Shown here in pieces: positions 13,618 through 22,782 of a DNA stretch of 64,000 bases. Numbering within the stretch: position 1 is the stretch's first letter; each line of letters opens with the position of its first letter. The position numbers and the translations under genes are program-made. The stretch covers positions 744,001-808,000 of the forward strand of contig NZ_CP114413.1 in the NCBI RefSeq assembly GCF_027270315.1, in the 5' to 3' direction. Source of the stretch: Streptomyces cinnabarinus. Lineage in GTDB: Bacteria; Actinomycetota; Actinomycetes; Streptomycetales; Streptomycetaceae. The notes below the pieces were generated by a model that saw only the letters and a program-made list of their open reading frames with translations, searched no databases and had not been told where the DNA came from.

Positions 13618-14568
13618 ATGGACACACCTTCCGCCGCCCCTTCCCCTTCGGTCGTCCCGCTCGTTCCCGGCATGATCGGCATGGTGCTGGTCGGCAGCAG
13701 CGTCACCGTCTCGCACGCGCTCGTCGACGCCCCGCTGTTCTCCACGCAGGCCGTCCGGTACCTGGCCGCGACCGCGATCCTGCTGGTCATGGCCAGGCTC
13801 GCCGGTGTTCGTCCGGTCCGGCCGCGCGGGCGGGAGTGGCTGTGGCTGGCCGGGATCGCGGTGACCGGTCTGGTGCTGTTCAACGTCGCCGTGGTCCGGG
13901 GCGTCGCCCATGCCGAGCCCGCGGTGATCGCCGTCGCGGTGGCGTGCGTACCGCTGGTGCTGGGGGTGGTGGGGCCCCTGCTGGAGCGGCGCGGGCCCAG
14001 TCGTCAGGTCCTGCTGGCGGCGCCGGTGGTCATGGTGGGTGCGGTCCTGGTGCAGGGGACCGGCCGGACCGATGCCGTGGGGGTGGCCTGGGCGGCGCTG
14101 GCTCTGGCGTGCGAGGCCGGGTTCACGTTGCTCGCGGTGCCGGTGCTCCGGCGGCACGGCCCCTGGGGAGTCTCCCTGCACACGACCTGGCTGGGCTGTG
14201 TGCTGCTGACGGTCCTCGGCGTGACGCTGGAAGGGCCGTCGGCCGTGCGGGAGGTGTCCGCGTCCCAGTGGGCGGCCGCCGCCTACCTGGCGCTGATGGT
14301 GACGGCCGTCGCCTTCGTCCTGTGGTACTCGACCGTGCGTTCCGCGGGGGCCGGCCGGGCCGGACTGCTCACCGGTATCGCTCCGCTCGCCGCTGCCGCG
14401 GTGGGCGCGCTGTCGGGCACCGGCATACCGGGGGCGTGGGTCTGGCTGGGCATCGCCGTGGTGATCGTCGGCCTGGTCGTGGGCCTGCGCCCACCGAGCG
14501 CCCCCGCGTCCTCCCGCCTGGTCGCCCAGGCACCACCACGCACCCGGGCATGGGGGCCGCGCACATAG
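13618..14568 (+). CDS. EamA/DMT-family drug-metabolite exporter
   Basis: A 316-residue membrane protein with about ten hydrophobic segments in two EamA repeats (about 10-145 and 155-300), as in 10-TM DMT transporters such as RhaT/YdcZ relatives. It probably exports a small metabolite or amino acid; none can be named. AGGGTGG precedes the ATG, and CAGGGT seven bases upstream could equally be a -10 for a leaderless message. It is divergent from the MocR gene, its probable regulator. Confidence 0.88.
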   Translation: MDTPSAAPSPSVVPLVPGMIGMVLVGSSVTVSHALVDAPLFSTQAVRYLAATAILLVMARLAGVRPVRPRGREWLWLAGIAVTGLVLFNVAVVRGVAHAEPAVIAVAVACVPLVLGVVGPLLERRGPSRQVLLAAPVVMVGAVLVQGTGRTDAVGVAWAALALACEAGFTLLAVPVLRRHGPWGVSLHTTWLGCVLLTVLGVTLEGPSAVREVSASQWAAAAYLALMVTAVAFVLWYSTVRSAGAGRAGLLTGIAPLAAAAVGALSGTGIPGAWVWLGIAVVIVGLVVGLRPPSAPASSRLVAQAPPRTRAWGPRT

Positions 14569-14602
14569 CCGCGCCACGGAAGGTGTAGTCCCACAAGACA
14601 GC

Positions 14603-14631
14603 AGGCCCCGGGCCGAACGCGCCCGGGGCCT
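14603..14631. terminator. Hairpin between convergent genes
   Basis: AGGCCCCGGGC (14603-14613) and GCCCGGGGCCT (14621-14631) form a perfect 11-bp stem with a 7-nt loop between the ends of the EamA gene and the convergent beta-lactamase-like gene; it can serve both. Confidence 0.8.
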
Positions 14632-14645
14632 CAGCCGACCGAACG

Positions 14646-15881
14646 TCAGCCGAAGTCGGGGATCGGGTGCTCCGGAGCGAGCGCGGCGGCGATGCGCTGG
14701 GCGATCGTGTGCGCCGTGTGACCGTCCTCGGCGTCGGGGCCCTCCGTGGTGGAGACCGCGATCGACAGGCGCTCGGAGGGGAGGTAGGCCATGGACGCGG
14801 AGTAGCCGAAGAAGAGCGGGTGCTGCGCGATCCAGTCGCCGAGAACGAGCACGCCCATGCCGTAGTGGATCTTCTCGGTCTGGGCGATGCAGACCTTGGC
14901 CGGGCACGTGGCGGTCGCGTGGCCGAGGCCCACCGTCCCCGGGTTCAGCAACTCCTCGTAGGCGGACGGGGAGATCAGCTCGCCCGAGCCGATCGCGGCG
15001 GCCGAGCGGGCCAGGTCGCAGATGTCGGTGGTCTGCACCGCGCCGGGCGCCGTGGTCCACGACGGGTTCCAGAAGGTGGACTCCTCGTACGTCCCGCGGA
15101 CGGCCGTGAAGGCGTGCAGGACCGGCGTCGGGATGTCCGGCGTGAAGCTGTTACGGGTCTCGCGCAGACCGAGCGGGCCCATGATCTCGCGCTGCAGCAG
15201 GACGTCCAGCCTGGTCCGGGTGATCTTCTCCAGGGCCGCGCCGAGCAGGACGAAGTTGGCGTGGGAGTAGCTCCAGTTGGTGCCCGGCGCGTACCACCGC
15301 TCCTGGCGGGTCGAGATGGACACGAGCTCCTTGGCCGTCCACTGCCGGAACGGGTTCGCGGCGACGTCCTCGGGGAAGCCGGGCGTGGTGACGTAGTCAC
15401 GGAGTCCGGTCGTGGAGGCGGCGAGCATCCGCAGGGTGATCCTGTCGCCGTCCTTCAGGCCCGGCAGCCAGCGGCCGACGGGGTCGTCCAGGCCGACCTT
15501 GCCCTGGTCGACCAGTCGCAGCAGCGCCGTGCCCAGATAGCTGATGGCGATGTTGCCGTTCCGGAAGTGCATGGCGGGCTCGGCCGGTACCCCGGTCATC
15601 GACTCGCCGAGCGCGGTGGTGACGACGTCGTGCCCGTCGACGCTCACCCGCAGGATCACGGACTTCAGGCCCAGTTCCGCCTTGGCGCGCTGGGCGATCC
15701 GCAGGACATCGCGTGCCGGTCCGTGGCCGGGCAGCCGGGAGGCGACACAGGGCCGGCCGTGGCGGCCGCCGTCGCCCGTCGCACTGCCCACGGCCGTGAC
15801 CGGGGTGCCGAGGGCGAGGAGGGCGGTGAGTGCGGTGACCGCGACAACGCGCGACCGCGAAGGGGTACGGGCTCGTCTCAT
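14646..15881 (-). CDS. Secreted beta-lactamase-fold protein lacking the catalytic motifs (pseudoenzyme)
   Basis: A 411-residue protein with a Sec-type signal (about 1-33, twin Arg, hydrophobic core). It aligns along its length with the serine hydrolase at 17221. Where that has GSETK (SxxK), this has GNIAI: the nucleophile position is N110 and the Lys position is I113. The YxN motif reads YSH in NWSYSHANF, and the HNG block reads FFGYS. With all three motifs changed it cannot act by the class C/DD-peptidase mechanism. The frame is intact and codon use normal, so it is a maintained paralogue, perhaps a binding protein. It lies 102 bp downstream of the alpha/beta-hydrolase, probably one operon. 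Confidence 0.85.
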   Translation of the reverse strand: MRRARTPSRSRVVAVTALTALLALGTPVTAVGSATGDGGRHGRPCVASRLPGHGPARDVLRIAQRAKAELGLKSVILRVSVDGHDVVTTALGESMTGVPAEPAMHFRNGNIAISYLGTALLRLVDQGKVGLDDPVGRWLPGLKDGDRITLRMLAASTTGLRDYVTTPGFPEDVAANPFRQWTAKELVSISTRQERWYAPGTNWSYSHANFVLLGAALEKITRTRLDVLLQREIMGPLGLRETRNSFTPDIPTPVLHAFTAVRGTYEESTFWNPSWTTAPGAVQTTDICDLARSAAAIGSGELISPSAYEELLNPGTVGLGHATATCPAKVCIAQTEKIHYGMGVLVLGDWIAQHPLFFGYSASMAYLPSERLSIAVSTTEGPDAEDGHTAHTIAQRIAAALAPEHPIPDFG

Positions 15882-15983
15882 GGCCGGAGTATTCGCCGGG
15901 AGCCCCCGCGCGGCGGACCGGGCGCTGCCGACTCGCGCAAAGATCACCCATCAGGCTTTTACCGTAGGCCTATTGACTGTACG

Positions 15984-17186
15984 TCAGGACAGCACGTCGT
16001 CCAGCCAGTCGAAGACCCGCTGGCTGTAGCGCGAGCGGTTCCAGCCCTCGCAGTGCCCGGGCGTGCCGTCCGCGGCGGAGAACCGCACGAGGGTCTTGGG
16101 GCAGTCCAGTGCCTCGTACAGCGTCTCGGCCTGGGCGGCGCCCGGTTCGTCGGAGTTGAGGGCGATGAGGGTGGGGCAGGAGATGTTCGCGACGACGTCG
16201 GAGAGGCGGAAGCGGTCCATCTCCAGGACGTACTCGCCGAGGCTCTTCAGTCCGTGCACCCACAGCCCGCGCTGGACCAACCGCCAGTGCAGGTCCGGGG
16301 ATTGGGCCAGCGGCGTGAGGTGGGGATCCAACTCCGAGGGCGCCACGTCGGGGAGACGGTCCTTCAGGTCCTGGGGCAGCGGCAGGATTCTGCGCAGGTT
16401 CTCCATCTGGTCCCACTGTCCCGGGTCGGCGACCAGGGCGGCCACCCGCGAGTCCCCACTCACCCCGCGCGGGGCGAGGAAGCCGCCGAAGCTCCAGCCG
16501 ATCACGGCCAGCCGGCCGGCGTCGACGCCGGGCAGCGTCACCGCGTGGTCGATCACCGGACGCAGGACGTTCTCCCAGTCCGGACGCATCGTCAGGCCCT
16601 GTCCGACCAAGGCCAGTCCCTGGCCCGGGCCGTCCACCAGCAGACAGTGGTAACCACGCCGAGTCGCCGGGCGGGCGTGGGCCCAGTACATCTCGTGCAC
16701 GTTGGAGTCGTAGCCGTTGACCGCGACGACGGTCGGGCGGGGTCCCCGCTCCGCCTCCGGTCCCCGCGCGGGGCACAGATAGCCGTCCAGGTACGTCCCC
16801 TCGTAGGGCACCCTGACCGGCTGGAGCGGCGGATCGCACAGCTCGGCGAAGCGGGCGAAGCAGTCCCGCTCCCGCTTCGCCGCGTCGGTCAGCCTGGGGT
16901 CCACGGGCGCGCCGTACAGCGGGTAGTAGGCGATGCGGAAGTACGTGGAGGCCCTCAGGTACGCCTCGCGGGCGCTGACAGGGCGGCCGGAGCCGGCGCT
17001 CTCCTCCGCCCAGCCGCGCACCGTCGCCGCGGTCGCCGTCCACTGCTCGAACCAGCTGTCGGCGTCGCCCTCGGTGATGCGCCGGGCGGTCAGCGCGCAC
17101 TCGCCCCACTCCGCGCCGCCGCCGGTCATCGTCATCAGGGCGCGCTCGGCGAACATCTGGAACAGCGCGTCGTCGAACAGCCGCAT
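15984..17186 (-). CDS. Alpha/beta-hydrolase of the FrsA/acyl-peptidase type
   Basis: A 400-residue cytosolic hydrolase: a helical N-terminal cap (1-125), then the alpha/beta core with VVAVNGYDS, nucleophile Ser in GWSFGG, Asp near the LNSDEPG segment and His in GHCEGW close to the end. This layout is shared by 2,6-dihydroxypseudooxynicotine hydrolases and FrsA-like esterases; substrate unknown. GGAGG lies 6-7 bp before the ATG. It sits 34 bp after the serine hydrolase and before its dead paralogue. Confidence 0.87.
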   Translation of the reverse strand: MRLFDDALFQMFAERALMTMTGGGAEWGECALTARRITEGDADSWFEQWTATAATVRGWAEESAGSGRPVSAREAYLRASTYFRIAYYPLYGAPVDPRLTDAAKRERDCFARFAELCDPPLQPVRVPYEGTYLDGYLCPARGPEAERGPRPTVVAVNGYDSNVHEMYWAHARPATRRGYHCLLVDGPGQGLALVGQGLTMRPDWENVLRPVIDHAVTLPGVDAGRLAVIGWSFGGFLAPRGVSGDSRVAALVADPGQWDQMENLRRILPLPQDLKDRLPDVAPSELDPHLTPLAQSPDLHWRLVQRGLWVHGLKSLGEYVLEMDRFRLSDVVANISCPTLIALNSDEPGAAQAETLYEALDCPKTLVRFSAADGTPGHCEGWNRSRYSQRVFDWLDDVLS

Positions 17187-17220
17187 GAGGGCCTCCGGAG
17201 CGTTGCGGACAGGGGCTTGT

Positions 17221-18417
17221 CTACCGAGGCGGAACCGGGCGGTCGTACACGTTGTCCGGCGTGACGATCTCGGTGATCGCGCGGGCGACCAGGGAGGACG
17301 GCTCCTGGCCCTGGTAGGTGATGTCCGTGTTCAGCATCAGCACCAGCGTGGCCTTCTTCGAGGGCAGGTAGACGGTCACGGTCTCGTAGCCCGGGATGGA
17401 GCCGTTGTGGCCGATCCATCCGCCGCTCTCGAAGATGCCCAGGCCGTAGCTGGTGCCGGGGAAGCCCGTCGGCAGCATCTTCAGACGCTGGGCCTGGGTC
17501 TGCGGGCTCAGCAGGGTGCCGGTGGCGACGATCTTCGCCCAGCGCCGCAGATCCTCCAGGTCGGAGATCATGGCTCCGGCCGCCCAGGCCCAACTGGGGT
17601 TCCAGTGGGTGGCGTCGGCTACCTCGCCGCTCAGGGTCTGGTTGGTGTAGCCCTGCGGATGGGGCCGGGGGATCTCGGAGTTGTCCGGGAACAGGGTGTG
17701 GCGCAGGTGCGCCGGGCGGAGCACCCGCCGGTCGATGACGTCGGCGAGCCGCTGACCGGTGACCTTCTCGATGACCAGGCCGAGGAGGATGAGGTTGCTG
17801 TTGTTGTACTCGAACTGCTTCCCCGGGGCGAAGGTGTTCTTGTGCTTGAAGCCGTAGGCCAGCAGCTGCCGGGGGGTGAACGTGCGGCTCGGGTCGCTGA
17901 GCAGATCGTGCACGAAGCCGGGGTCGGAGCTGTAGGGGAACAGACCGCTGCGCATCTCGGCGAGGTGCCGCAGGGTGATCTTGTGGCCCTTCGGCACGCC
18001 CTTGACGTACTTCGCGATCGGGTCGTCCAGGCCGATCCGGCCGTCGTCGACGAGCTTGAGCAGCGCGGTGACGGTGAAGGTCTTGGTCTCGCTGCCGATC
18101 CGCACGAACATGTCGTCGGTCATCGGCCGGCCGCTCGCGGTGTCGGCGACGCCGGTCGCGCGGACGTAGCGTCCCTTGCCCGGCATCCACAGCCCGGCGA
18201 CGATGCCGGGGATGTTCGCCTGTCGGCGGACGTCCTCGATGGCCTTGTCCAGCTTGGCGGTGAGCTCGGGCCCGAGACCGTGCGAGGGGCAGTCGTCCGC
18301 GTCGTGCCGGTCGACGCTCGCGGTGACGGCTGCGGCGGGTGGCACCGCCAGGGGGGTGAGCACGGACGCCACGAGCAGGGCCGCGGCCCACAGGCGGCGG
18401 GAGGGGGTTCGGCGCAC
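17221..18417 (-). CDS. Secreted serine hydrolase, beta-lactamase/D-Ala-D-Ala carboxypeptidase family
   Basis: About 398 residues with a Sec signal (1-30, ending PPAAA). SxxK is S109-E-T-K112 in IGSETKTF, YxN is Y204-N-N206 in FEYNNSN, and the third motif is HNG in IGHNGSIPGYE. All three are intact, unlike in the downstream paralogue. The family hydrolyses D-Ala peptides or esters outside the cell. GTG at 18417 is preceded by GAAGAGG; a TTG at 18441 is possible. First gene of a likely three-gene operon. Confidence 0.88.
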   Translation of the reverse strand: MRRTPSRRLWAAALLVASVLTPLAVPPAAAVTASVDRHDADDCPSHGLGPELTAKLDKAIEDVRRQANIPGIVAGLWMPGKGRYVRATGVADTASGRPMTDDMFVRIGSETKTFTVTALLKLVDDGRIGLDDPIAKYVKGVPKGHKITLRHLAEMRSGLFPYSSDPGFVHDLLSDPSRTFTPRQLLAYGFKHKNTFAPGKQFEYNNSNLILLGLVIEKVTGQRLADVIDRRVLRPAHLRHTLFPDNSEIPRPHPQGYTNQTLSGEVADATHWNPSWAWAAGAMISDLEDLRRWAKIVATGTLLSPQTQAQRLKMLPTGFPGTSYGLGIFESGGWIGHNGSIPGYETVTVYLPSKKATLVLMLNTDITYQGQEPSSLVARAITEIVTPDNVYDRPVPPR

Positions 18418-18627
18418 GACGGGGCACCTCTTCCGGATCAAGGGGTGAGTGAGGAGAGCGATCCCTATTCGGGTACCTGGCCAAGGACCCGCTCCAGCCC
18501 CTGATCAGGCGAGTCCACTCGATCGGAGCCACGCAGGGTCGCTGGAGCGGCCGTCGCGTGCCCGGCGGCGGGTCCCTGCGGCCGGGTGCCGACCACTTCT
18601 GCGATGGCCGCGCGCCGACGACGGCTC

Positions 18628-18633
18628 TAGCGT
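18628..18633 (+). promoter_or_regulatory. -10 box TAGCGT of a leaderless promoter
   Basis: TAGCGT ends six bases before the ATG of the methyltransferase and there is no Shine-Dalgarno, the layout of leaderless transcripts in actinomycetes. Confidence 0.55.
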
Positions 18634-18639
18634 CGGATC

Positions 18640-19452
18640 ATGGAACCGACGGACCCCCGCGCTGACGCCGGTCACGGCCACTACGGGCAGGACCTGTTCG
18701 ACTCGGGGCACCCGCGCGAGGCGGAGCGGATCGACGATGCCGCGGTGGTCTACGACCCCGTCACCACGCACCGGCTCCGGGCCCTGGGCGCCGGACCTGG
18801 CCTGCGCTGCCTGGAGGTGGGGGCCGGGACCGGCACGGTGGCGCGCTGGCTGCTGCGCGAGGCGGGCGTCGCGGAGGTGGTCGCTGTGGACCGGGACACC
18901 GGCGCGCTGGCGGCAGCGGCCGAGCCCCGTCTGCGGGTGGTGACCGCGGACGTCACCGACGAGACCCTCGACCTGGGCGGTTTCGACCTGATCCACGCCC
19001 GGTTCGTGCTGATGCACCTGCGCGAACGGCGCCGCCTGGTGTCACGGCTGGCGGGCATGCTGAACCCGGGCGGCCGAATCCTGCTCGGCGACGCCGCGGA
19101 GCTGCCCGACGGCCACAGCACGTCCTCCGCCTACCGCCAAACCATGGACGCCATGTGGGAGGCCCTGCGCACGACGATCGGCACCGACATCACCGGCGTA
19201 CCGGCCTACCCGCACCACCTGCGCGAGGAGGGCCTGGCGGACGTAGCCGCGGAGCTGTACTGCCCGCCCCTGCTCCCCGACAGCCCACTGGCCCGGTTCT
19301 GGTCCCAGACCTGGCAGCGGATGCGCCCCGAGCTGACGGCGACCGGCCGGGTGGACGCGGCCACCGTCGAGGAGGCCCTCGGCTATCTCTCCTCGCCCCG
19401 GCTGGCCGAACTCGGTCCGGGCCTGCTCATGGCCTGGGGGCGCCGCCCCTGA
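18640..19452 (+). CDS. SAM-dependent class I methyltransferase
   Basis: A 270-residue methyltransferase. Motif I LEVGAGTGTVARWL (about 59-72) binds S-adenosylmethionine; VVAVDRD is motif II and TADVTDE/FDLIHAR is the motif III-IV region. The substrate is not evident from the C-terminal half. The probable leaderless start follows a TAGCGT -10 box. No operon partner: the upstream gene diverges and the downstream gene is 138 bp away. Confidence 0.88.
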   Translation: MEPTDPRADAGHGHYGQDLFDSGHPREAERIDDAAVVYDPVTTHRLRALGAGPGLRCLEVGAGTGTVARWLLREAGVAEVVAVDRDTGALAAAAEPRLRVVTADVTDETLDLGGFDLIHARFVLMHLRERRRLVSRLAGMLNPGGRILLGDAAELPDGHSTSSAYRQTMDAMWEALRTTIGTDITGVPAYPHHLREEGLADVAAELYCPPLLPDSPLARFWSQTWQRMRPELTATGRVDAATVEEALGYLSSPRLAELGPGLLMAWGRRP

Positions 19453-19590
19453 AACCCTGTCTCGTGGCCCGCCTCAAGACCAGCGCCACGACCACAACAG
19501 ACACGTCCTGCGACAAACGGGACGGACCGGGTGACGTTGGTGTCGGATTCCTGCCAGACGGGGGACTTGGGTCGCTGGTTGGCTGACGCC

Positions 19591-20409
19591 ATGACCACAG
19601 CGCACAGGGACAGGGCTCTGCTCTTCCGCTCCCTCCACAGCTCCGCGAGCCCGCTCGCGCTCGCCAACGCCTGGGACGTAGCCAGTGCCCGTGTCATCGA
19701 GGCCGCAGGGGCACCCGCAATCGCCACCACCAGCTCCGGGATCTCCTGGGCGCACGGTCACCCCGACGGGGAAAACCTCTCTGCCGACCAGGTGGTGGAA
19801 CTGATCGCCCGTATCGTCACGGTGGTCGACGTACCGGTCACCGCCGACATCGAGGGCGGGTACGGACAGGACGCGGCCGGCGTCGCCGAGACCGTCACGC
19901 GGGTGCTGGAAGCAGGTGCCGTCGGCGTCAACATCGAGGACGGCACCCGGCCTCCGGCCGAACTCAGGGCACGGCTGACAGCGGCCCGGGCTGCGGCCGA
20001 ACGAGCGGGCGTGCCCCTCTTCCTCAACGCCCGCACCGACACGTACCTGTTCGGCCTCGGCGATCCTGCCACCCGGCTGAAGGACACCCTGGAGCGGGCG
20101 CGCGGGTACGTGGACGCCGGTGCCGAGGGCATCTTCGTCCCTGGCGTCACCGACCCCGCCACCATCGCAGAACTCTCGGCGGGCATCTCCGTACCGCTGA
20201 ACATCATGGCCGGCCCCGAAGCACCGGACGTCGCCGAACTGGGCGCCCTCGGCGTCGCCCGCGTCAGCCTCGGCGCGGGTGTCGCCCAGAGCGCCTACAC
20301 CGCTGCCCGCCACGCGGCGCAACAGCTGTACGGGACCGGTAGCTACCACACGCTTGCCGACGCCATCCCCTTCCCCGAGATCAACGGCCTTTTCTCCACA
20401 CCACGTTGA
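19591..20409 (+). CDS. Isocitrate lyase/PEP-mutase superfamily enzyme
   Basis: A 272-residue TIM-barrel enzyme. LANAWDVASARVIEAAGAPAIATTSSG opens the barrel; the Mg site DIEGGYG and VNIEDG and the later NARTDTYLFG are characteristic of the oxaloacetase/methylisocitrate-lyase branch. The key loop Cys of true isocitrate lyases (KKCGH) is absent, so the reaction is a C-C or P-C bond cleavage or synthesis that cannot be named. The ATG at 19591 matches family length; a GTG at 19531 would add 20 residues. No good ribosome-binding site. Confidence 0.85.
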   Translation: MTTAHRDRALLFRSLHSSASPLALANAWDVASARVIEAAGAPAIATTSSGISWAHGHPDGENLSADQVVELIARIVTVVDVPVTADIEGGYGQDAAGVAETVTRVLEAGAVGVNIEDGTRPPAELRARLTAARAAAERAGVPLFLNARTDTYLFGLGDPATRLKDTLERARGYVDAGAEGIFVPGVTDPATIAELSAGISVPLNIMAGPEAPDVAELGALGVARVSLGAGVAQSAYTAARHAAQQLYGTGSYHTLADAIPFPEINGLFSTPR

Positions 20410-20597
20410 CCGTAGCCACACGCCGGAAGGGCCGCTGAGGTTGAGTCGTTCGAGCGAATGCAAGCCGGAGCCTTGGCCCCTGATGCCTCGGACCGCGCCC
20501 CTTCGCTGTCGGCAGCGTCGGTAAAGTCTCCACCCGGACAGGCTCAGCCTCAACACCCCACGCCTGCAAGAGAAATGCCCAACTCGCAGCCTGAAAC

Positions 20598-22415
20598 CTA
20601 CCTTGGTGACCGCGGGCCCGTAACGGATCGGAAGCGTCGTCGCAGGGCACTGCGTGGACGGCCGGCGCGGGGCGGAAGGGCGGCGCGGAGCGTGGTAACG
20701 ACAGCCGTGATCGCCAGCAGGAACAGCATGATGCGGAACGCGAAGCCGAGGGCGTTTGCGTACAGCGGACCGTTCAGTGCTACGAGGGCGAGGCCGAGCC
20801 CGCCCGCGGCGACGAGCACGCGGCCGACCGGATTCCGGACGAAGACCAGGGCCATGCCGATCGCGAGCACCGGTGTGAAGACGGAGAAGAGCACCGTCAG
20901 TAGCGTCTGCGCCGTGTTCGTCGCCACACCCGCGTCGACGGCCCGGCTGGCGGAGACGGGGATGACGGGCGCTGCGAACAGGGTGAGCAGGGCGGGTGCG
21001 ACGGTCCCCGCCCGGACGAGCGGCTCCGGCACCACCTGCATGTCGCGGCACCACCGGGCCGTGGACGGGCGGCTGGCCGCGACTGCTGCCGTCGCCGCTG
21101 CCACGGCCATCACCGGGCCGACGACGTAGGCGATCAATGCGATGGTGTGGGGCCCGTCCGCCACCAGGTACTGGAGGCTGGCGCTCAGCCCGTGCAGCGC
21201 GGTCGCGACGCCCGCCACCGCGATCGTGCGACGGCCGGCCTGCCTGCGGCGCAGCAGCAGCCCCACGCCGATCCCGAGGGCGGCCGCCTCGGGCACGCCC
21301 AGCAGCAGGTTCGCGACAAGCAGCCCGGTCGGCGCGCTGCTGTCCGAGAGGTAGGCGGCGATCTGGGAGAGCAGGTACACCAGAAGCGGCAGGCAGGTCA
21401 GCGTCGCGGCCGTGGTGACGGTCGCGGTCAGGCGCGCGTCGAGGTCGGCCCCGCCCGGCCCGTGGGTCGTGGCTCGGACGGTCGACAGGTCGGCCTGACG
21501 CCGCTCGGTCGATGCGCTCGCGGAGGCGATCGGCGCAGGGCGGGCCAGTTGCCGCAGGACCGCTTCGAGTTCCACAGCGCTGGCGTGCCGCCGGTCGGGA
21601 TCCTTCTCCAGGAGCCGCAGAACCAGCCCGTCCCAGTCGGCCGACACGCCTGGAACGAGGGAGCCGGGCGCGGGTGGGTCGTCGGTGAGGTGGGCGCTGA
21701 GGTAGCCCATGGTGTCAGGCGCCTCGAAGGGCCGTCGGCCCGTGAGAAGTTCGAAGATCACGCAGCCCAAGGCGTAAAGGTCGCTGCGGGGTTCGGGGCG
21801 GCCACGGGCCTGCTCGGGGGCCATGTAAGCCGGGGTGCCGACGATGAAGCCGGTCTGCGTCAGCCGGTCCGCGGTGGCGTACGGGTCTGCCGCCCGCGCG
21901 ATGCCGAAGTCCAGGACCTTCACGTCGCCGGAGGCGGTGACCATGATGTTCGAGGGCTTGACGTCCCGGTGCATGACCCCCGCTCCGTGTGCCTCGGCCA
22001 GCGCGCCGGCCACCTGAGAGCCCCACCGCGCTGTGTCCCTCGGGGTGACGTCGCCGCGGCGCAGCAGGACGTCCAGGCCCTGGCCGCGCAGCAGTTCCAT
22101 GACGAGAAAGGGCGTCGCCTGTCCCTCGACGACCGCCTCTCCCACATCGTGCAGGGTCACGATGTGGGGATGCTGCAGCCGGGCAGTGAGCCGCGCCTCG
22201 CGCAAGAAGCGGGCGCGGGCTTCGGTGGCATGGCTGCCACCGCCGGAGAGCAAGGAAATGAGCTTGACCGCGACGGGCCGGTCCAGCTTCTCGTCCCGGG
22301 CCTCCCACACCGTCCCCATACCGCCTTCGCCGAGCGGCTCCACGAGCCGGTAACGGCCCCCCAACAGCTGGTCCCGCACCGCCCACGCCCCCTCATTCCC
22401 CCGCGCCAGGATCAC
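20598..22415 (-). CDS. Ser/Thr protein kinase with polytopic membrane C-terminus
   Basis: A 605-residue PknB-type kinase. Residues 20-290 carry the kinase fold: GEGGMGTVW glycine loop, K51 in VAVK, catalytic HRDVKPSN (D151), DFG (D169), and APE in MAPEQ. Residues about 330-580 hold six or so hydrophobic segments instead of the usual single TM plus external PASTA or sensor domain. Such a kinase may sense membrane state. The C-terminal tail is Arg-rich (cytoplasmic). GTG start with GGAGG upstream. Monocistronic; neighbours are unrelated. Confidence 0.88.
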   Translation of the reverse strand: MILARGNEGAWAVRDQLLGGRYRLVEPLGEGGMGTVWEARDEKLDRPVAVKLISLLSGGGSHATEARARFLREARLTARLQHPHIVTLHDVGEAVVEGQATPFLVMELLRGQGLDVLLRRGDVTPRDTARWGSQVAGALAEAHGAGVMHRDVKPSNIMVTASGDVKVLDFGIARAADPYATADRLTQTGFIVGTPAYMAPEQARGRPEPRSDLYALGCVIFELLTGRRPFEAPDTMGYLSAHLTDDPPAPGSLVPGVSADWDGLVLRLLEKDPDRRHASAVELEAVLRQLARPAPIASASASTERRQADLSTVRATTHGPGGADLDARLTATVTTAATLTCLPLLVYLLSQIAAYLSDSSAPTGLLVANLLLGVPEAAALGIGVGLLLRRRQAGRRTIAVAGVATALHGLSASLQYLVADGPHTIALIAYVVGPVMAVAAATAAVAASRPSTARWCRDMQVVPEPLVRAGTVAPALLTLFAAPVIPVSASRAVDAGVATNTAQTLLTVLFSVFTPVLAIGMALVFVRNPVGRVLVAAGGLGLALVALNGPLYANALGFAFRIMLFLLAITAVVTTLRAALPPRAGRPRSALRRRFRSVTGPRSPR

Positions 22416-22648
22416 CCCGGCCCAACCTCCCCCGGATCATCCCGCGCCTCCGCGCCTCGTATAAGGCAATCTGCGGAAACTACTCAACCTCAGCCGCCCG
22501 CTTCGTACGCCCACCCGGTGACAGTCCCGGCAGGTGCGCGCGTGAAGTCGCAAAATCCGGCCCCGGCAGAGGAGTCACAGACAAACCGACCGAACGGCGC
22601 TCCCACCGCGTCGTGCGCGCCTGGGCGGGCCGGGCCCAGACCGAGGGC

Positions 22649-22782
22649 CTGCAGCTGACCGGCGAGGGTGGTCTGCTGCAGCAGTTGGCCGAGCGGCTGC
22701 TGGAGTCGGCCTGGAGGGCGAGATCACCGACCACCTCTGCCCCAACGAGACCCGCGTGGATGACCTGCTGACGGAGTGGTAG
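22649..22782 (+). mobile_element. IS256-type transposase remnant (N-terminal fragment, frameshifted)
   Basis: The start of an IS256-family transposase is readable: LQLTGEGGLLQQLAERLLESA in one frame, then after a single lost base EGEITDHLCPNETRVDDLLTEW in the next, ending at TAG. Only about 45 of some 400 residues remain and no terminal repeats are visible. It abuts the broken signal-peptidase gene. Confidence 0.75.

Noticed and set aside
12073..15060. A 995-residue minus-strand open frame continuing far upstream of the MocR start
   Set aside because: The extra 490 residues are Arg/His/Pro-rich shadow of the EamA and beta-lactamase-like genes; only the part from 13596 down matches a family.
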